Assembly: GCF_030680395.1 (NCBI RefSeq)
Contig: NZ_JAUXVR010000005.1
Span: 1 to 64,000 of the forward strand
Length of the DNA: 64,000 nt
DNA from: Methylobacter sp.
GTDB taxonomy: Bacteria > Pseudomonadota > Gammaproteobacteria > Methylococcales > Methylomonadaceae
Direction: 5' to 3'
Positions within the stretch are counted from its first letter, which is position 1. Each line of letters starts with the position of its first letter. Under the pieces are notes generated by a model. That model saw only the letters and a program-made list of their open reading frames with translations, searched no databases and had not been told where the DNA came from. The position numbers and the translations under genes are program-made. This document shows positions 1-7,811 of the stretch, one piece after another.

Positions 1-1
1 T

Positions 2-208
2 GATAAAACCATTTTTGTATTGCATTGGGATTTAACGCCGAAAAAAGTCGTGCACAGTGCGCTGCACTTATTAAGTAAAGACGGTCATATGAATATTGCC
101 GGAATTGTCTTGCAGAAAGTTAACTTGCAACAATACGGCCGCTATGGCTATGGCGATTCCGGCTATTATTATCATTATGGTCGCTATAGCCAGTATTACA
201 CCAGCTAA
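2..208 (+). CDS. C-terminal end of a Wzc/GumC-type polysaccharide co-polymerase tyrosine kinase (partial)
   Basis: The reading frame is open from the left window edge and ends at the TAA at 206-208, so only about 68 residues are visible. They contain a segment reading NIAGIVLQKVNL followed by a Tyr-rich tail (YGRYGYGDSGYYYHYGRY). That arrangement is typical of bacterial tyrosine autokinases that control exopolysaccharide chain length, where the C-terminal Tyr cluster is the autophosphorylation site. The inner-membrane and ATPase domains would lie outside the window. An internal ATG at 20 exists but lies inside the conserved part and is not a real start. The next two genes continue the EPS theme. 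Confidence 0.75.
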   Translation, partial: DKTIFVLHWDLTPKKVVHSALHLLSKDGHMNIAGIVLQKVNLQQYGRYGYGDSGYYYHYGRYSQYYTS

Positions 209-216
209 CAACGGTC

Positions 217-927
217 ATGCTAAAAACCAATGCCTTGAGTCATGAAAGGATTATTGCCGGTTTTGGGGTAGTTGTTTGTTGTGGGCTACTGATGTTGGCG
301 GTTCCACGGTTTATAGCAAGCTTATACGCCCTTTATCCGGAAGCCGCGTTTAAACAAACAGAGACAAAACTTCCTGTAGAAGTTTATCAAAAAAGTATTG
401 CCCATTTAACACAAGCCCTGTCTTGGTATCAAGACCCTGAATACTGGCAAACACTGGCCTTTTTTTATTTAGCGCTATTCAATGCGTCGCCGTCACAGCC
501 GCTTGCAAAAGAACAAGAGCTGCTTAAACAGGCCCAACAATCGGTTATTCAAGGCTTAAAATTATCGCCAGTCGACCCTTATGCATGGTTCCGATTGGCA
601 ACGGTCGATAAAAGGCTTCAGACGCCCACACTTCAAATCATTAATGCCTTACGACTGTCTTTTTACGCCGGACGCGTCGAACCTGACTTATTAATACCCC
701 GCCTATCATTTAGTTATTATTACTATAATGAGTTTAACGAAGAAATGCAGCGGTTATGGCAAAACCAGATCCCTGTTACCTGGACTTTTCAGCCTGAACA
801 ACTCGTTAAATTCGTCGCGCTGCACTTAGAAACTAAATCTCTTGTTGAAGAGGCGTTAGCCAACTCCCCCGACGACTGGAAAAAATTCTCTGTTGACCTT
901 GAAAGCTATATTCAAAAAAATCCTTAA
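217..927 (+). CDS. Membrane-anchored helical-repeat protein of EPS locus (VpsP-like)
   Basis: This 236-residue protein has one clear membrane segment at about residues 11-33, followed by an alpha-helical region rich in Trp, Tyr and Leu that resembles tetratricopeptide-like repeats (for example around YWQTLAFFYLALF and DPYAWFRLATV). It starts 8 bases after the tyrosine kinase stop, so it is probably in the same transcription unit. Small anchored proteins of this kind, called VpsP-like in some EPS clusters, accompany polysaccharide co-polymerases. I infer an accessory role in EPS assembly or secretion from position and topology. No catalytic motif is visible. Confidence 0.5.
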   Translation: MLKTNALSHERIIAGFGVVVCCGLLMLAVPRFIASLYALYPEAAFKQTETKLPVEVYQKSIAHLTQALSWYQDPEYWQTLAFFYLALFNASPSQPLAKEQELLKQAQQSVIQGLKLSPVDPYAWFRLATVDKRLQTPTLQIINALRLSFYAGRVEPDLLIPRLSFSYYYYNEFNEEMQRLWQNQIPVTWTFQPEQLVKFVALHLETKSLVEEALANSPDDWKKFSVDLESYIQKNP

Positions 928-1660
928 TCGCAAGCAAAGTGAACCTCAACCGGTCGGCTTGCCACAAAACCATAGACTCTATTGTATTGGAGATATACAT
1001 GGTCGTTTAGATCTGCTGCAGGAAGTGCATCAAAAGATCGCCAGTGATGCAGCGGCTTTTGATGGCATCAAGATCCTGGTTTACCTGGGCGATTACATCG
1101 ACCGAGGCCTACATTCCAAGCAAGTTATCGATTGCTTATCAGAAAATAATTTTCCTGAATTTAAGACAGTGTTTTTATTGGGTAATCATGAGCAAGTGTT
1201 GTTGGAATTTTTAAATAATAAAGATCCTTCAATTGCCCATGAGTGGTTTAGGTTTGGAGGGTTACCGACCTTGGCAAGTTACGGCGTTACCGTTAAGGGT
1301 ATACCTACTACAAAAGATTTAGAGCGATTACGGGCCGAATTTAAAGAAAAAATGCCTGCTGCGCATTTAGCTTTTTTTGAACGTTTAGTCCTTAATTACG
1401 AAATAGGCGGATACTTTTTCGTGCATGCCGGTATCAGGCCTAAAATTAAACTGCATCGCCAACGTCCCGAAGATATTCTGTGGATTCGCGAAGAGTTTTT
1501 AAATAGCGATGTGTTTCACGGCAGAGTGATCGTGCATGGGCATTCAATCACCGATGAACCGGAAATTCGCCATAACCGTATCGGTTTGGATACCGGGGCG
1601 TATGCATCGGGAAAATTGACATGCGCTGTTTTTGAAGAATTAGCGTGCCGATTTTTATAA
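893..1660 (+). CDS. PPP-family metallophosphoesterase (serine/threonine phosphatase-like)
   Basis: The 255-residue product carries the metal-binding motifs of the PPP phosphatase family in order: GDIHG at residues 33-37, GDYIDRG at 66-72 and GNHE at 97-100, then FVHAG and VHGHS further on. It should be a two-metal cytoplasmic phosphatase acting on phosphoproteins or small phosphate esters (known for the family). The open frame begins with a TTG that overlaps the preceding gene by 35 bases; no better start lies before GDIHG. Its position directly behind an EPS kinase gene suggests it may oppose tyrosine or serine phosphorylation in EPS control, which is inference. Confidence 0.8.
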   Translation: MTLKAIFKKILNRKQSEPQPVGLPQNHRLYCIGDIHGRLDLLQEVHQKIASDAAAFDGIKILVYLGDYIDRGLHSKQVIDCLSENNFPEFKTVFLLGNHEQVLLEFLNNKDPSIAHEWFRFGGLPTLASYGVTVKGIPTTKDLERLRAEFKEKMPAAHLAFFERLVLNYEIGGYFFVHAGIRPKIKLHRQRPEDILWIREEFLNSDVFHGRVIVHGHSITDEPEIRHNRIGLDTGAYASGKLTCAVFEELACRFL

Positions 1661-1710
1661 GATACGGTTTTCATTGATGTTCCTCAAGTTTAACCAGGCC
1701 AGCTACCCTA

Positions 1711-1741
1711 GACCTTCCAGGTTTTAAAAACCTGGAAGGTC
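1711..1741. repeat. Perfect 31-base inverted repeat in the gap after the phosphatase gene
   Basis: Two 15-base arms, GACCTTCCAGGTTTT and its exact complement, flank a single A. The palindrome lies in the 285-base gap between the phosphatase and the methyltransferase-like gene. It could act as a bidirectional transcription terminator, although no long T run follows on the + strand, or it could be a dispersed palindromic repeat. I see no gene in the rest of this gap. Confidence 0.55.
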
Positions 1742-1946
1742 TTGCTTGTATCGTCCCGGCAGGTTTGGCGCGTGATCAGGAACCAAGGCCCACGCTTGGG
1801 AGGCTGCGGATAGAGTTCGCGTTGCCGGCGGCAATAGTTTCGATCGGTTCGCAAGTAGTCGCTAATACGTGGTCAAAACCGGCTCAAAACGGGGCTTCTG
1901 TCGCGGCCTTGAATATTTTAAAGATAGCGCTACTGGAGATAACACT

Positions 1947-2960
1947 ATGAAAAACAGTCTGGACGAACTCAAAAATATTGTTCAGGCAATTTTGAATCCT
2001 GAAAAACAACCCAAAGACCTGCTCCCAGAAGCTCACGCCTTGAGGGACTTGTTCGAGACATGGACGAATTTTCAAATCGATCCCGACGGAGGAATCGGTG
2101 CGGGAGAAACCCGCTTGGATAGCGGCCTTGCCATTTCGCCGACTACAGCAGCCATGTGCATAAGAGAATTATTCAGGACGACTGCATTCATCCGGGGACA
2201 CGGAGATGCAATCCGGGAGGCTATCAATCCTGACCGGCCGGTTCGCGTGCTTTATGCCGGTTGCGGCCCCTATGCCTTGCTGGCAGTGCCGCTGATGACG
2301 GTGTTTTCAAAAGAGCAGGTCGTTTTTACGCTATTGGACATCCATCAGCAGTGTCTCGACGACGCAATGAAACTGATCCAATCACTGGGTCTTTCCGGTC
2401 ATGTGGAAGAATGCCTTTGCGTCGACGCCACCACATACCGGATCCCGACGGATAAAAAGCCGGACATCATCGTCAGCGAAACTATGTCCGTCGCTCTGCA
2501 TAACGAACCGCAAGTCTCAATAGCCCGAAACCTGCTTTCTCAGGCTCCGGAAGCAAAAATGATACCCCAGCAGGTCAGCGTAGAAGCCTGTTTGTTAAAC
2601 GGGGCAAAAGAGCATGTTTTTATGCCGGCGGATTTTGTCGGCGAATTTCCTGAGCCTGAACGGGACAGGATTTACCTCGGAAAAATATTCGAACTGGATG
2701 CCGCCAATATAAAGCGCTGGGAAGAAATCGACGGTGACCGTCTTCCCGCGGGCAAAGTAAAAATTCCATTACCCCTGGAGACGCGCTACCGGCCGCATCT
2801 ATTGACCAAGATCACCGTTTACGGCGAAACCTGTTTGGATGATTACGATTGCAGTCTGACTATGCCGAAGCGCCTTCGCGGAGAGATTAAGGAAGGGGAT
2901 GAATTGCAATTCTATTACCAGTTTGGAAATCATCCGGAACTACGGTATAAAACGGCTTAA
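1947..2960 (+). CDS. Class I SAM-dependent methyltransferase-like protein
   Basis: The 337-residue product has a Rossmann-type SAM-binding motif, VLYAGCGPYALL, followed by an acidic strand end (TLLDIH) and a segment SETMSVALHNEP that resembles the double-E region of protein arginine methyltransferase-like folds. The ATG at 1947 is chosen because GGAG lies about 9 bases upstream; an upstream in-frame extension exists but looks non-coding. The substrate is unknown. It converges on the sulfotransferase gene on the other strand, so its link to the peptide locus to the right is uncertain. Confidence 0.6.
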   Translation: MKNSLDELKNIVQAILNPEKQPKDLLPEAHALRDLFETWTNFQIDPDGGIGAGETRLDSGLAISPTTAAMCIRELFRTTAFIRGHGDAIREAINPDRPVRVLYAGCGPYALLAVPLMTVFSKEQVVFTLLDIHQQCLDDAMKLIQSLGLSGHVEECLCVDATTYRIPTDKKPDIIVSETMSVALHNEPQVSIARNLLSQAPEAKMIPQQVSVEACLLNGAKEHVFMPADFVGEFPEPERDRIYLGKIFELDAANIKRWEEIDGDRLPAGKVKIPLPLETRYRPHLLTKITVYGETCLDDYDCSLTMPKRLRGEIKEGDELQFYYQFGNHPELRYKTA

Positions 2961-3014
2961 TCCTAAAAGAGCCGTTGGCGCGATTGGAGGATTTGGCCGA
3001 TGTCTTAATGGATT

Positions 3015-4025
3015 TCACCGCGTTTGCCGATTTACAAGGTTGGAGGTGTGATTCAAGCGCAACTGCTCCAGCTTCTCGTAATAAGGATAGACCGTTGCGC
3101 ATAATTCAATGTTTGCGTCATGCGCCGCTGGTTCCGGATCGCCGGTGAATTTTGCCGCATTTTTCGAATGCGAACCGGAGCGGTTTTTCATGGCCTCCAA
3201 TTCTGCCGGAGAGGGCGCTATTGAAAACAAATCCAGCAGGTCGGTCCAAACAATTTGCGGCAACTGGTTGTAGTTCAGCAAAATCAACTCATCCGCCTGA
3301 TCGCAAGCTGCCTTGAAAAAATGCCTCAGCACTTTCACGGAATATTTGTCCAACTCACCCGGCTCCAGTGGCTCGGAATCCAAGTCCAGCATAGCAGTAT
3401 CTACCAGGCCCGGCACCATTTGCGGCCCTCTTTGCCGTTGATGGGACGCCAATACCTCTTCCGGTTTTCGGTACATAAAAATAAAAGGCGTACCGGGAAA
3501 AGCCTTGCGAAACAGCGGGAGGCTTTTTATATGCCAGCTATCGAGTTTAATGAAAAAATGGTGTTCTTCCGCGAAACGTCTTTGTCCTAATGCACAAACC
3601 AATTGCTGCAATGTTTTTTTCGCGACGCTTTGTTCAGGTTGGGCATGGTAGAGGCTTAGATAGGAATCGATAATCGGCGGTTCCGACATTACGACGCAGT
3701 TGGACAGGGAGGCGAACAATTGCGACAGCAGCGTCGAACCGCAACGAGAGGTATGGAAAATGAAAGCCGTTGGCGCCATCGAGTTCTCGAATGCATTCAG
3801 TGCATTGAAAGACGTTTGTACGCAGAGCCTTTTATCCTGATTGAGACTGGAGACACTATCGTAAAAAAAAGGTTCGCTGAAGCGTTTTTCGCCGAAGAAG
3901 CGCCACCACAGTTTATCATTCCTGGCTACAACCGGATACCAGCCCGACAGGGATGCCAATTGTTCAAACGGCACATCCTGACCGCGAAGCAATGAGCGCT
4001 CGTTGGCGGAAAAGTTTTCATTCAT
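3015..4025 (-). CDS. Sulfotransferase family protein (first of two)
   Basis: The protein (336 residues from the ATG ending at 4025; 345 from an upstream TTG at 4052) has a PAPS-binding loop, FHTSRCGSTLLSQ, at about residues 90-102, and later a FMYRKPEEVLASH segment resembling the 3'-phosphate-binding region. It should transfer a sulfuryl group from PAPS to a hydroxyl or amine. It follows the beta-hydroxylase-like gene directly: the TTG start would overlap it by 20 bases, the ATG lies 7 bases beyond its stop. The two form a leftward operon diverging from the tail-collar/peptide operon. A hydroxylase followed by a sulfotransferase suggests hydroxylation and then O-sulfation, which is inference. 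Confidence 0.75.
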   Translation of the reverse strand: MNENFSANERSLLRGQDVPFEQLASLSGWYPVVARNDKLWWRFFGEKRFSEPFFYDSVSSLNQDKRLCVQTSFNALNAFENSMAPTAFIFHTSRCGSTLLSQLFASLSNCVVMSEPPIIDSYLSLYHAQPEQSVAKKTLQQLVCALGQRRFAEEHHFFIKLDSWHIKSLPLFRKAFPGTPFIFMYRKPEEVLASHQRQRGPQMVPGLVDTAMLDLDSEPLEPGELDKYSVKVLRHFFKAACDQADELILLNYNQLPQIVWTDLLDLFSIAPSPAELEAMKNRSGSHSKNAAKFTGDPEPAAHDANIELCATVYPYYEKLEQLRLNHTSNLVNRQTR

Positions 4026-4032
4026 GAGGTTG

Positions 4033-4737
4033 TTACTGATTTTGAATGGCAATCAATCTTGCGGCCATCTGTTTTGCAGGCTCATTATTCATGGCGATTA
4101 AGCTCGAGATAATCGCCCCCACGTTGTTATCGTTAATCGAAGCATCGCCGTATTTGGGCGGAGCGTCCGGTACAAAACCGGCGTCCAGAAAAACCTTTTC
4201 TAGCCAAGGATTGACGATGCAATCCAGCATCAGGTGGATTCTTGGATTTTTACTTTCGTTGTTTACGCCATGCAGGCAATTGGCATTCAAATACCAAGTA
4301 TTGCCGGCGGAAAAGTGAACCTCTTCATCTTCGATTGTGAAGCAAATATCCGGTGTAGTGATGATTGGAACATGCAGCCGCGCCATGCCGTCTTCGAATG
4401 AGGTTCCCTTATCCGTATGCATTTTAATGCGGCTTCCCGCCCCCAGAGCCATCAACCGAACCGAAGTTTTTTCGCACTCGAACGTATCGATGACTCCCTG
4501 AAAATAAGGGCAACGCCTGAGGATGTCCGTATCCTCGTAATGCATATCAGATAAGGAAAGAATGTGCTCCTGCCTTCCATTCAAAGAGCGTAGCGGGACA
4601 CAATTCCATGCGTTTTCATAGGCAGCGGCATTGAAATGTTCGATCCATTCTGTTTTCCTTATTTTTTTCAGGTCCTTATTTAAGCCGCAGGCATCGAAAA
4701 AGAAGGGTAATTTCAAGTATCTGGTTTTATGAATCAT
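4033..4737 (-). CDS. Aspartyl/asparaginyl beta-hydroxylase-like 2-oxoglutarate/Fe(II) oxygenase
   Basis: This 234-residue protein shows the iron and 2-oxoglutarate ligands of the aspartyl/asparaginyl beta-hydroxylase family: KMHTDKG around residues 105-111 (His107, Asp109), LHVPI at 121-125, LHGVNN at 155-160 (His156) and RIH with Arg166. Family members hydroxylate the beta carbon of Asp or Asn in peptides and proteins. The gene is the first of a leftward two-gene unit with a sulfotransferase and is divergent from the collar/precursor operon across a 249-base gap. The precursor core contains one Asn and one Asp, so it is a possible substrate, as are the collar proteins. Confidence 0.75.
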   Translation of the reverse strand: MIHKTRYLKLPFFFDACGLNKDLKKIRKTEWIEHFNAAAYENAWNCVPLRSLNGRQEHILSLSDMHYEDTDILRRCPYFQGVIDTFECEKTSVRLMALGAGSRIKMHTDKGTSFEDGMARLHVPIITTPDICFTIEDEEVHFSAGNTWYLNANCLHGVNNESKNPRIHLMLDCIVNPWLEKVFLDAGFVPDAPPKYGDASINDNNVGAIISSLIAMNNEPAKQMAARLIAIQNQ

Positions 4738-4891
4738 CGAGTAAGCCTTTTTTATAATGTATTTTCATCGATTCTTCCCAAGACTGACAGAAAATTTATT
4801 CGGGCAGCGTCTTAATTCGCCATTTTCTTGGCTTGGGGCTTTCGCCTCGCTCAGGCTCATGTGTCATTAGACAAGGCTTCTTCTTGTTTTT

Positions 4892-4909
4892 TTAACAATA
4901 ATTTGTTAA
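4892..4909. promoter_or_regulatory. Candidate operator: TTAACAA palindrome in the divergent intergenic region
   Basis: Two perfect 7-base arms, TTAACAA and TTGTTAA, are separated by TAAT. The site sits in the 249-base gap between the leftward oxygenase/sulfotransferase pair and the rightward collar/precursor operon, about 80 bases before the first collar start. Its size and symmetry fit a dimeric repressor or activator site that could control both operons. No regulator gene is seen nearby, so this is inference from position and symmetry. Confidence 0.35.
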
Positions 4910-4919
4910 CGTCCCACCT

Positions 4920-4952
4920 GCTGCGCAAGCAGCTCGTTCGTTTCAGAACGAA
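4920..4952 (+). promoter_or_regulatory. Two small hairpins in the leader of the collar operon
   Basis: A GCTGC-GCAA-GCAGC stem-loop (4920-4933) is followed by TTCGTT-TCAG-AACGAA (4937-4952). Both lie in the likely 5' leader of the first collar gene, whose AGGAA ribosome-binding site is at 4976-4980. They may stabilise the mRNA or act as a translational control element. No T run follows either, so a terminator is less likely. Confidence 0.3.
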
Positions 4953-4986
4953 GTTTAAGGTTATATCTCAACCATAGGAAGCGATA

Positions 4987-5538
4987 ATGAGTGATTATTT
5001 TTTAGGCGAAATCAGGGCTTTTGCTTTTGGCTTGGTGCCTCAAGACTGGCTACCCTGCGAAGGCCAAATACTTCAGGTTCAACAATATACGGCGCTTTTT
5101 TCATTGATTCGTAATGAATTTGGCGGCGATGGGCAAAAGACTTTTGCTCTGCCCGATTTAAGAGGCAGAGTCATCGTAGGCTATGGTAGATATACCGATA
5201 CAGACGGTCAAATATATACCTATAGTTATGGCAATGCAGGCGGTGCTGAAACGGTCGCTTTAACTTCGGCGCAAATACCGGCTCATAATCATTATTTAAT
5301 GGGCAGTACGGCTGCGGGCAATACCGGAAATCCCAACGCTAATTATATCTCCTCTTGGGGGACTAGTACTCCAGTACCTCAATCGCAAAACCTATATGCC
5401 GCACCGGGCACTGTAGTGCCCTTGAACCCAGGCAGTCTGGAGGCGACAGGCGGCGGGCAAGGGCATAGTAATGTACAGCCATTCTTGGCCATCAATTACT
5501 GCATCGCTACTGTTGGCATTTATCCTGCCCGCAACTAA
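4987..5538 (+). CDS. Phage tail collar-domain protein, MdpB-like (paralogue 1)
   Basis: This 183-residue protein begins with the collar-domain signature: GEIRAFAFGLVPQDWLPCEG, then FGGDGQKTFALPDLRGR. A PAHNHY segment lies mid-protein and the C-terminus returns to a conserved QPFLAINYCIATVGIYP. Proteins of this type occur in phage tail fibres and, outside phages, as 'microcystin-dependent protein' homologues of unknown role. There are no other phage genes here, so it is not simply a prophage remnant. It is the first gene of an operon that continues through two paralogues into the peptide precursor and its enzymes. Confidence 0.85.
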   Translation: MSDYFLGEIRAFAFGLVPQDWLPCEGQILQVQQYTALFSLIRNEFGGDGQKTFALPDLRGRVIVGYGRYTDTDGQIYTYSYGNAGGAETVALTSAQIPAHNHYLMGSTAAGNTGNPNANYISSWGTSTPVPQSQNLYAAPGTVVPLNPGSLEATGGGQGHSNVQPFLAINYCIATVGIYPARN

Positions 5539-5560
5539 ACCTAAGAATTAGGAAAAGATT

Positions 5561-6124
5561 ATGTCAGATTATTATGTAGGTGAAATACGCGCCATGGCAG
5601 GCCTGGTGAGCGGGAACGCGCCCCAAGGCTGGAGAAAATGCGACGGCTCATTGCTTCCAGTGTCTCAATTTCAAGCCTTGTTTGCATTGCTTGGCACGAC
5701 TTACGGTGGCGATGGAGTGAATAGCTTTGCGCTGCCTGATTTAAGAAGCCGTTTACCCATGGGGAATGGGCAGGGTGTTGCGGGCGCAACGCAGCTCACC
5801 AAGAGAACCTTAGGTGAAAAAGGCGGTACTGAATCCGTCGCCTTAACGGCTGCGACGATGCCCGCGCATACGCATAATTTAAATACCGCAGGTGTGGATG
5901 CAACCAGTCCAACCGTGGCAAGCAATGTCACCTTCGCCAATGTCACGGGACAAAATGTTACTTATCTCAATGCGACCGTTACCGGAGGTACGGCAACCCA
6001 AGTGAATCCAGCCCCAACCACGGTTGGCAATGCCGGTGCCGGCCTGTCGCACGCGAACATCATGCCCGGCATGGGCTTGTATTACATCATCGCCACCAAT
6101 GGCTCTTTTCCAACTCAAGCATAG
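5561..6124 (+). CDS. Phage tail collar-domain protein, MdpB-like (paralogue 2)
   Basis: This 187-residue paralogue starts MSDYYVGEIRAMAG and carries GTTYGGDGVNSFALPDLR, PAHTHNL and a C-terminal MPGMGLYYIIATNG. The central part is a Thr/Asn/Val-rich stretch (TVASNVTFANVTGQN) like the beta-structured shafts of tail fibres. AGGAAAAG lies just before the ATG and the gene follows paralogue 1 by 22 bases. The conserved ends and divergent centre suggest that the three copies differ in what they bind. Confidence 0.85.
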   Translation: MSDYYVGEIRAMAGLVSGNAPQGWRKCDGSLLPVSQFQALFALLGTTYGGDGVNSFALPDLRSRLPMGNGQGVAGATQLTKRTLGEKGGTESVALTAATMPAHTHNLNTAGVDATSPTVASNVTFANVTGQNVTYLNATVTGGTATQVNPAPTTVGNAGAGLSHANIMPGMGLYYIIATNGSFPTQA

Positions 6125-6133
6125 GAGATAATC

Positions 6134-6718
6134 ATGGATGCATTCATAGGCGAAGTTCGCGCTTTCCCATATTCTTATATTCCACAGGGCTGGTTTGCTT
6201 GCGATGGCAGCTTGCAAAGCATCGCTAGCTATCAAGCCTTATACTCCCTTTTAGGCACGACCTATGGTGGCGATGGAAGAGCGACTTTTGGTTTGCCCAA
6301 TCTTCAGGGTAGAACCGTGATAGGCATAGGCCAAGGGCCTGGACTTCAAGATATCACCAAGGGTGAAAAGCTTGGCGCCGTCCACGTGGCATTAACATCG
6401 ATCAATCAATTGCCTGCCCACAACCATGCCATAGTAGAAGAAATTATTCCACCTTCCACAGGTACGTCTAATATGACGGCAAAACCAACCGTCGGCAGCT
6501 CCTGGCTGTCACGTTGTATGCAAGTCACCGGTCGGACTGCTGCAAATACAATAAATTCTTATGTTAAACCGGCGGCAGGGATATCGGCCGACACGCCTTT
6601 GCATCCCAACAGCATAGGTTATAATGCCGGCGGCTCTCAAGGCCATGAGAATAGACAACCTTATTTGACCATGGTCTATTGCATCAATTACGATGGCGTA
6701 TATCCTATTTCCTCATAA
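6134..6718 (+). CDS. Phage tail collar-domain protein, MdpB-like (paralogue 3)
   Basis: The third copy (194 residues) has GEVRAFPYSYIPQGWFACDG, GTTYGGDGRATFGLPNLQGR, PAHNHA and a C-terminal QPYLTMVYCINYDGVYP. An AGGAG ribosome-binding site precedes the ATG. Its TAA stop shares a base with the ATG of the peptide precursor (TAATG at 6716-6720), so the two are probably translated in a coupled way. This tight link is the best evidence that the collar proteins and the modified peptide belong to one system. Confidence 0.85.
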   Translation: MDAFIGEVRAFPYSYIPQGWFACDGSLQSIASYQALYSLLGTTYGGDGRATFGLPNLQGRTVIGIGQGPGLQDITKGEKLGAVHVALTSINQLPAHNHAIVEEIIPPSTGTSNMTAKPTVGSSWLSRCMQVTGRTAANTINSYVKPAAGISADTPLHPNSIGYNAGGSQGHENRQPYLTMVYCINYDGVYPISS

Positions 6719-6879
6719 TGAAAATCATGTTAAAAACTGAAACTATTCAAGAAAAAACTGCCTACAAGAAGCCGTGGGTTACACCTGAGATATGCGATCA
6801 GCAGATCATGGATGTGACTCAGGGGTGTAAAAATACGGCTTGTGGAGCTGAGGATGCTTTTACTGGTACTGGTTCTTGA
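6718..6879 (+). CDS. RiPP (lasso-like) precursor peptide, 53 residues
   Basis: The peptide starts at the ATG overlapping the collar 3 stop (a second ATG at 6727 gives 50 residues). The leader has a YxxP motif, Tyr16-Lys-Lys-Pro19, the element bound by PqqD-like recognition proteins in lasso systems, and Thr34 placed two residues before Gly36. The predicted core, Gly36 to Ser53 (GCKNTACGAEDAFTGTGS), has two Cys, and its only acidic residues are Glu45 and Asp46, core positions 10 and 11. Known lasso rings close at 7-9; starting at Cys37 would put Glu45 at 9. The C-terminal Ser fits phosphorylation by the adjacent HprK-like kinase, as described for paeninodin. Confidence 0.75.
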   Translation: MKIMLKTETIQEKTAYKKPWVTPEICDQQIMDVTQGCKNTACGAEDAFTGTGS

Positions 6880-7811
6880 TTAAAGCTTTGATTAAACAGC
6901 ATGCTTATTTGATCTCGGGCTTGAGCGTCGCCTCGGAGATAGAATTATCCGGAGTGACGTCAAGTCCGACCATCGCTTCGAAACCTCAGGTCTGTATATT
7001 CAAGGGCAAAGTGCCGGAAAGCTTGCCTGAAGCAAGCGCCACCGGAGTTAACTGGGCGCTTACAAAAGATACTTTCTTGCTGCAAATTCCCAGAATCGCC
7101 AGGTTTTACGTTTCTCAGGGTTCTGAAATTATCGTAGAACCCCGCCCTAGTGTAGATGACGCTGCAATCGTGCCGTTCTTGCTGAGTACCGCATTTGGCG
7201 CATTGCTGCATCAGCGCGGCGAATGCGTGTTGCATGCCTCGGTTGTCAGCCATGAAAATAAAGCCGTCGCCTTATGCGGAAACACAGGCATTGGCAAATC
7301 CACCCTGTGCGCCGCATTATGCTTTGCAGGTTACCGTTTCATCGCCGATGACATGGCCTTGATTCGATTAGATAAACAGCAAAAGCCAAGCGTCCTGGCC
7401 GATAGCCGTCAGCATCGTTTATGGCAGGATGCGATACATCTGCTTGGCTTGAATGAACGCAAGGGCGAGCCGGTGCGCGATTGCATTGAAAAATACCATA
7501 TCGCCCCGGTATCGGGCATCGTCACCGATTCTATTACGCTTAAAACCATCATCTTGCTTAAACGAGCCGAGGTGAGAGATCAGCTACCGGAAATCAAACG
7601 GCTGCGTGTCGCCGATGCTGCGGCGCTATTGCGCAATGAAGTTTTCCGCCCCAATTTAGCGAGCAAAATGGGCAGAGATGCCGATTTATTTCAACAAATC
7701 GCGCAATTATTAAAACACGTGGACGTTTTCATGTTGACGCGTCCCCAGGAGATCAACCAACTGGATGCCGTGGTTAAACTGGCGCAGCAAACCATCGAAG
7801 AGTTGGGTTAA
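6876..7811 (+). CDS. HprK-related kinase (lasso-peptide K-type / HPr-rel-A type)
   Basis: This 311-residue protein begins at a TTG that overlaps the precursor stop (TTGA at 6876-6879), implying coupled translation. It has a P-loop GNTGIGKST at residues 135-143, preceded by LHASVV, and an acidic ADDM at 157-160, the order seen in HPr kinase C-terminal domains. In paeninodin-type lasso loci such kinases phosphorylate the C-terminal Ser of the precursor, and the precursor here ends in Ser. Related kinases beside PqqD-like proteins are also known as the HPr-rel-A system, whose substrate is less clear. Confidence 0.8.
   Translation: MIKALIKQHAYLISGLSVASEIELSGVTSSPTIASKPQVCIFKGKVPESLPEASATGVNWALTKDTFLLQIPRIARFYVSQGSEIIVEPRPSVDDAAIVPFLLSTAFGALLHQRGECVLHASVVSHENKAVALCGNTGIGKSTLCAALCFAGYRFIADDMALIRLDKQQKPSVLADSRQHRLWQDAIHLLGLNERKGEPVRDCIEKYHIAPVSGIVTDSITLKTIILLKRAEVRDQLPEIKRLRVADAAALLRNEVFRPNLASKMGRDADLFQQIAQLLKHVDVFMLTRPQEINQLDAVVKLAQQTIEELG

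Noticed and set aside
4987-6718. Tail collar genes as part of a prophage
   Set aside because: No capsid, terminase, tail tape measure, lysis or integrase genes are present, and the flanks are enzymes and a peptide precursor.
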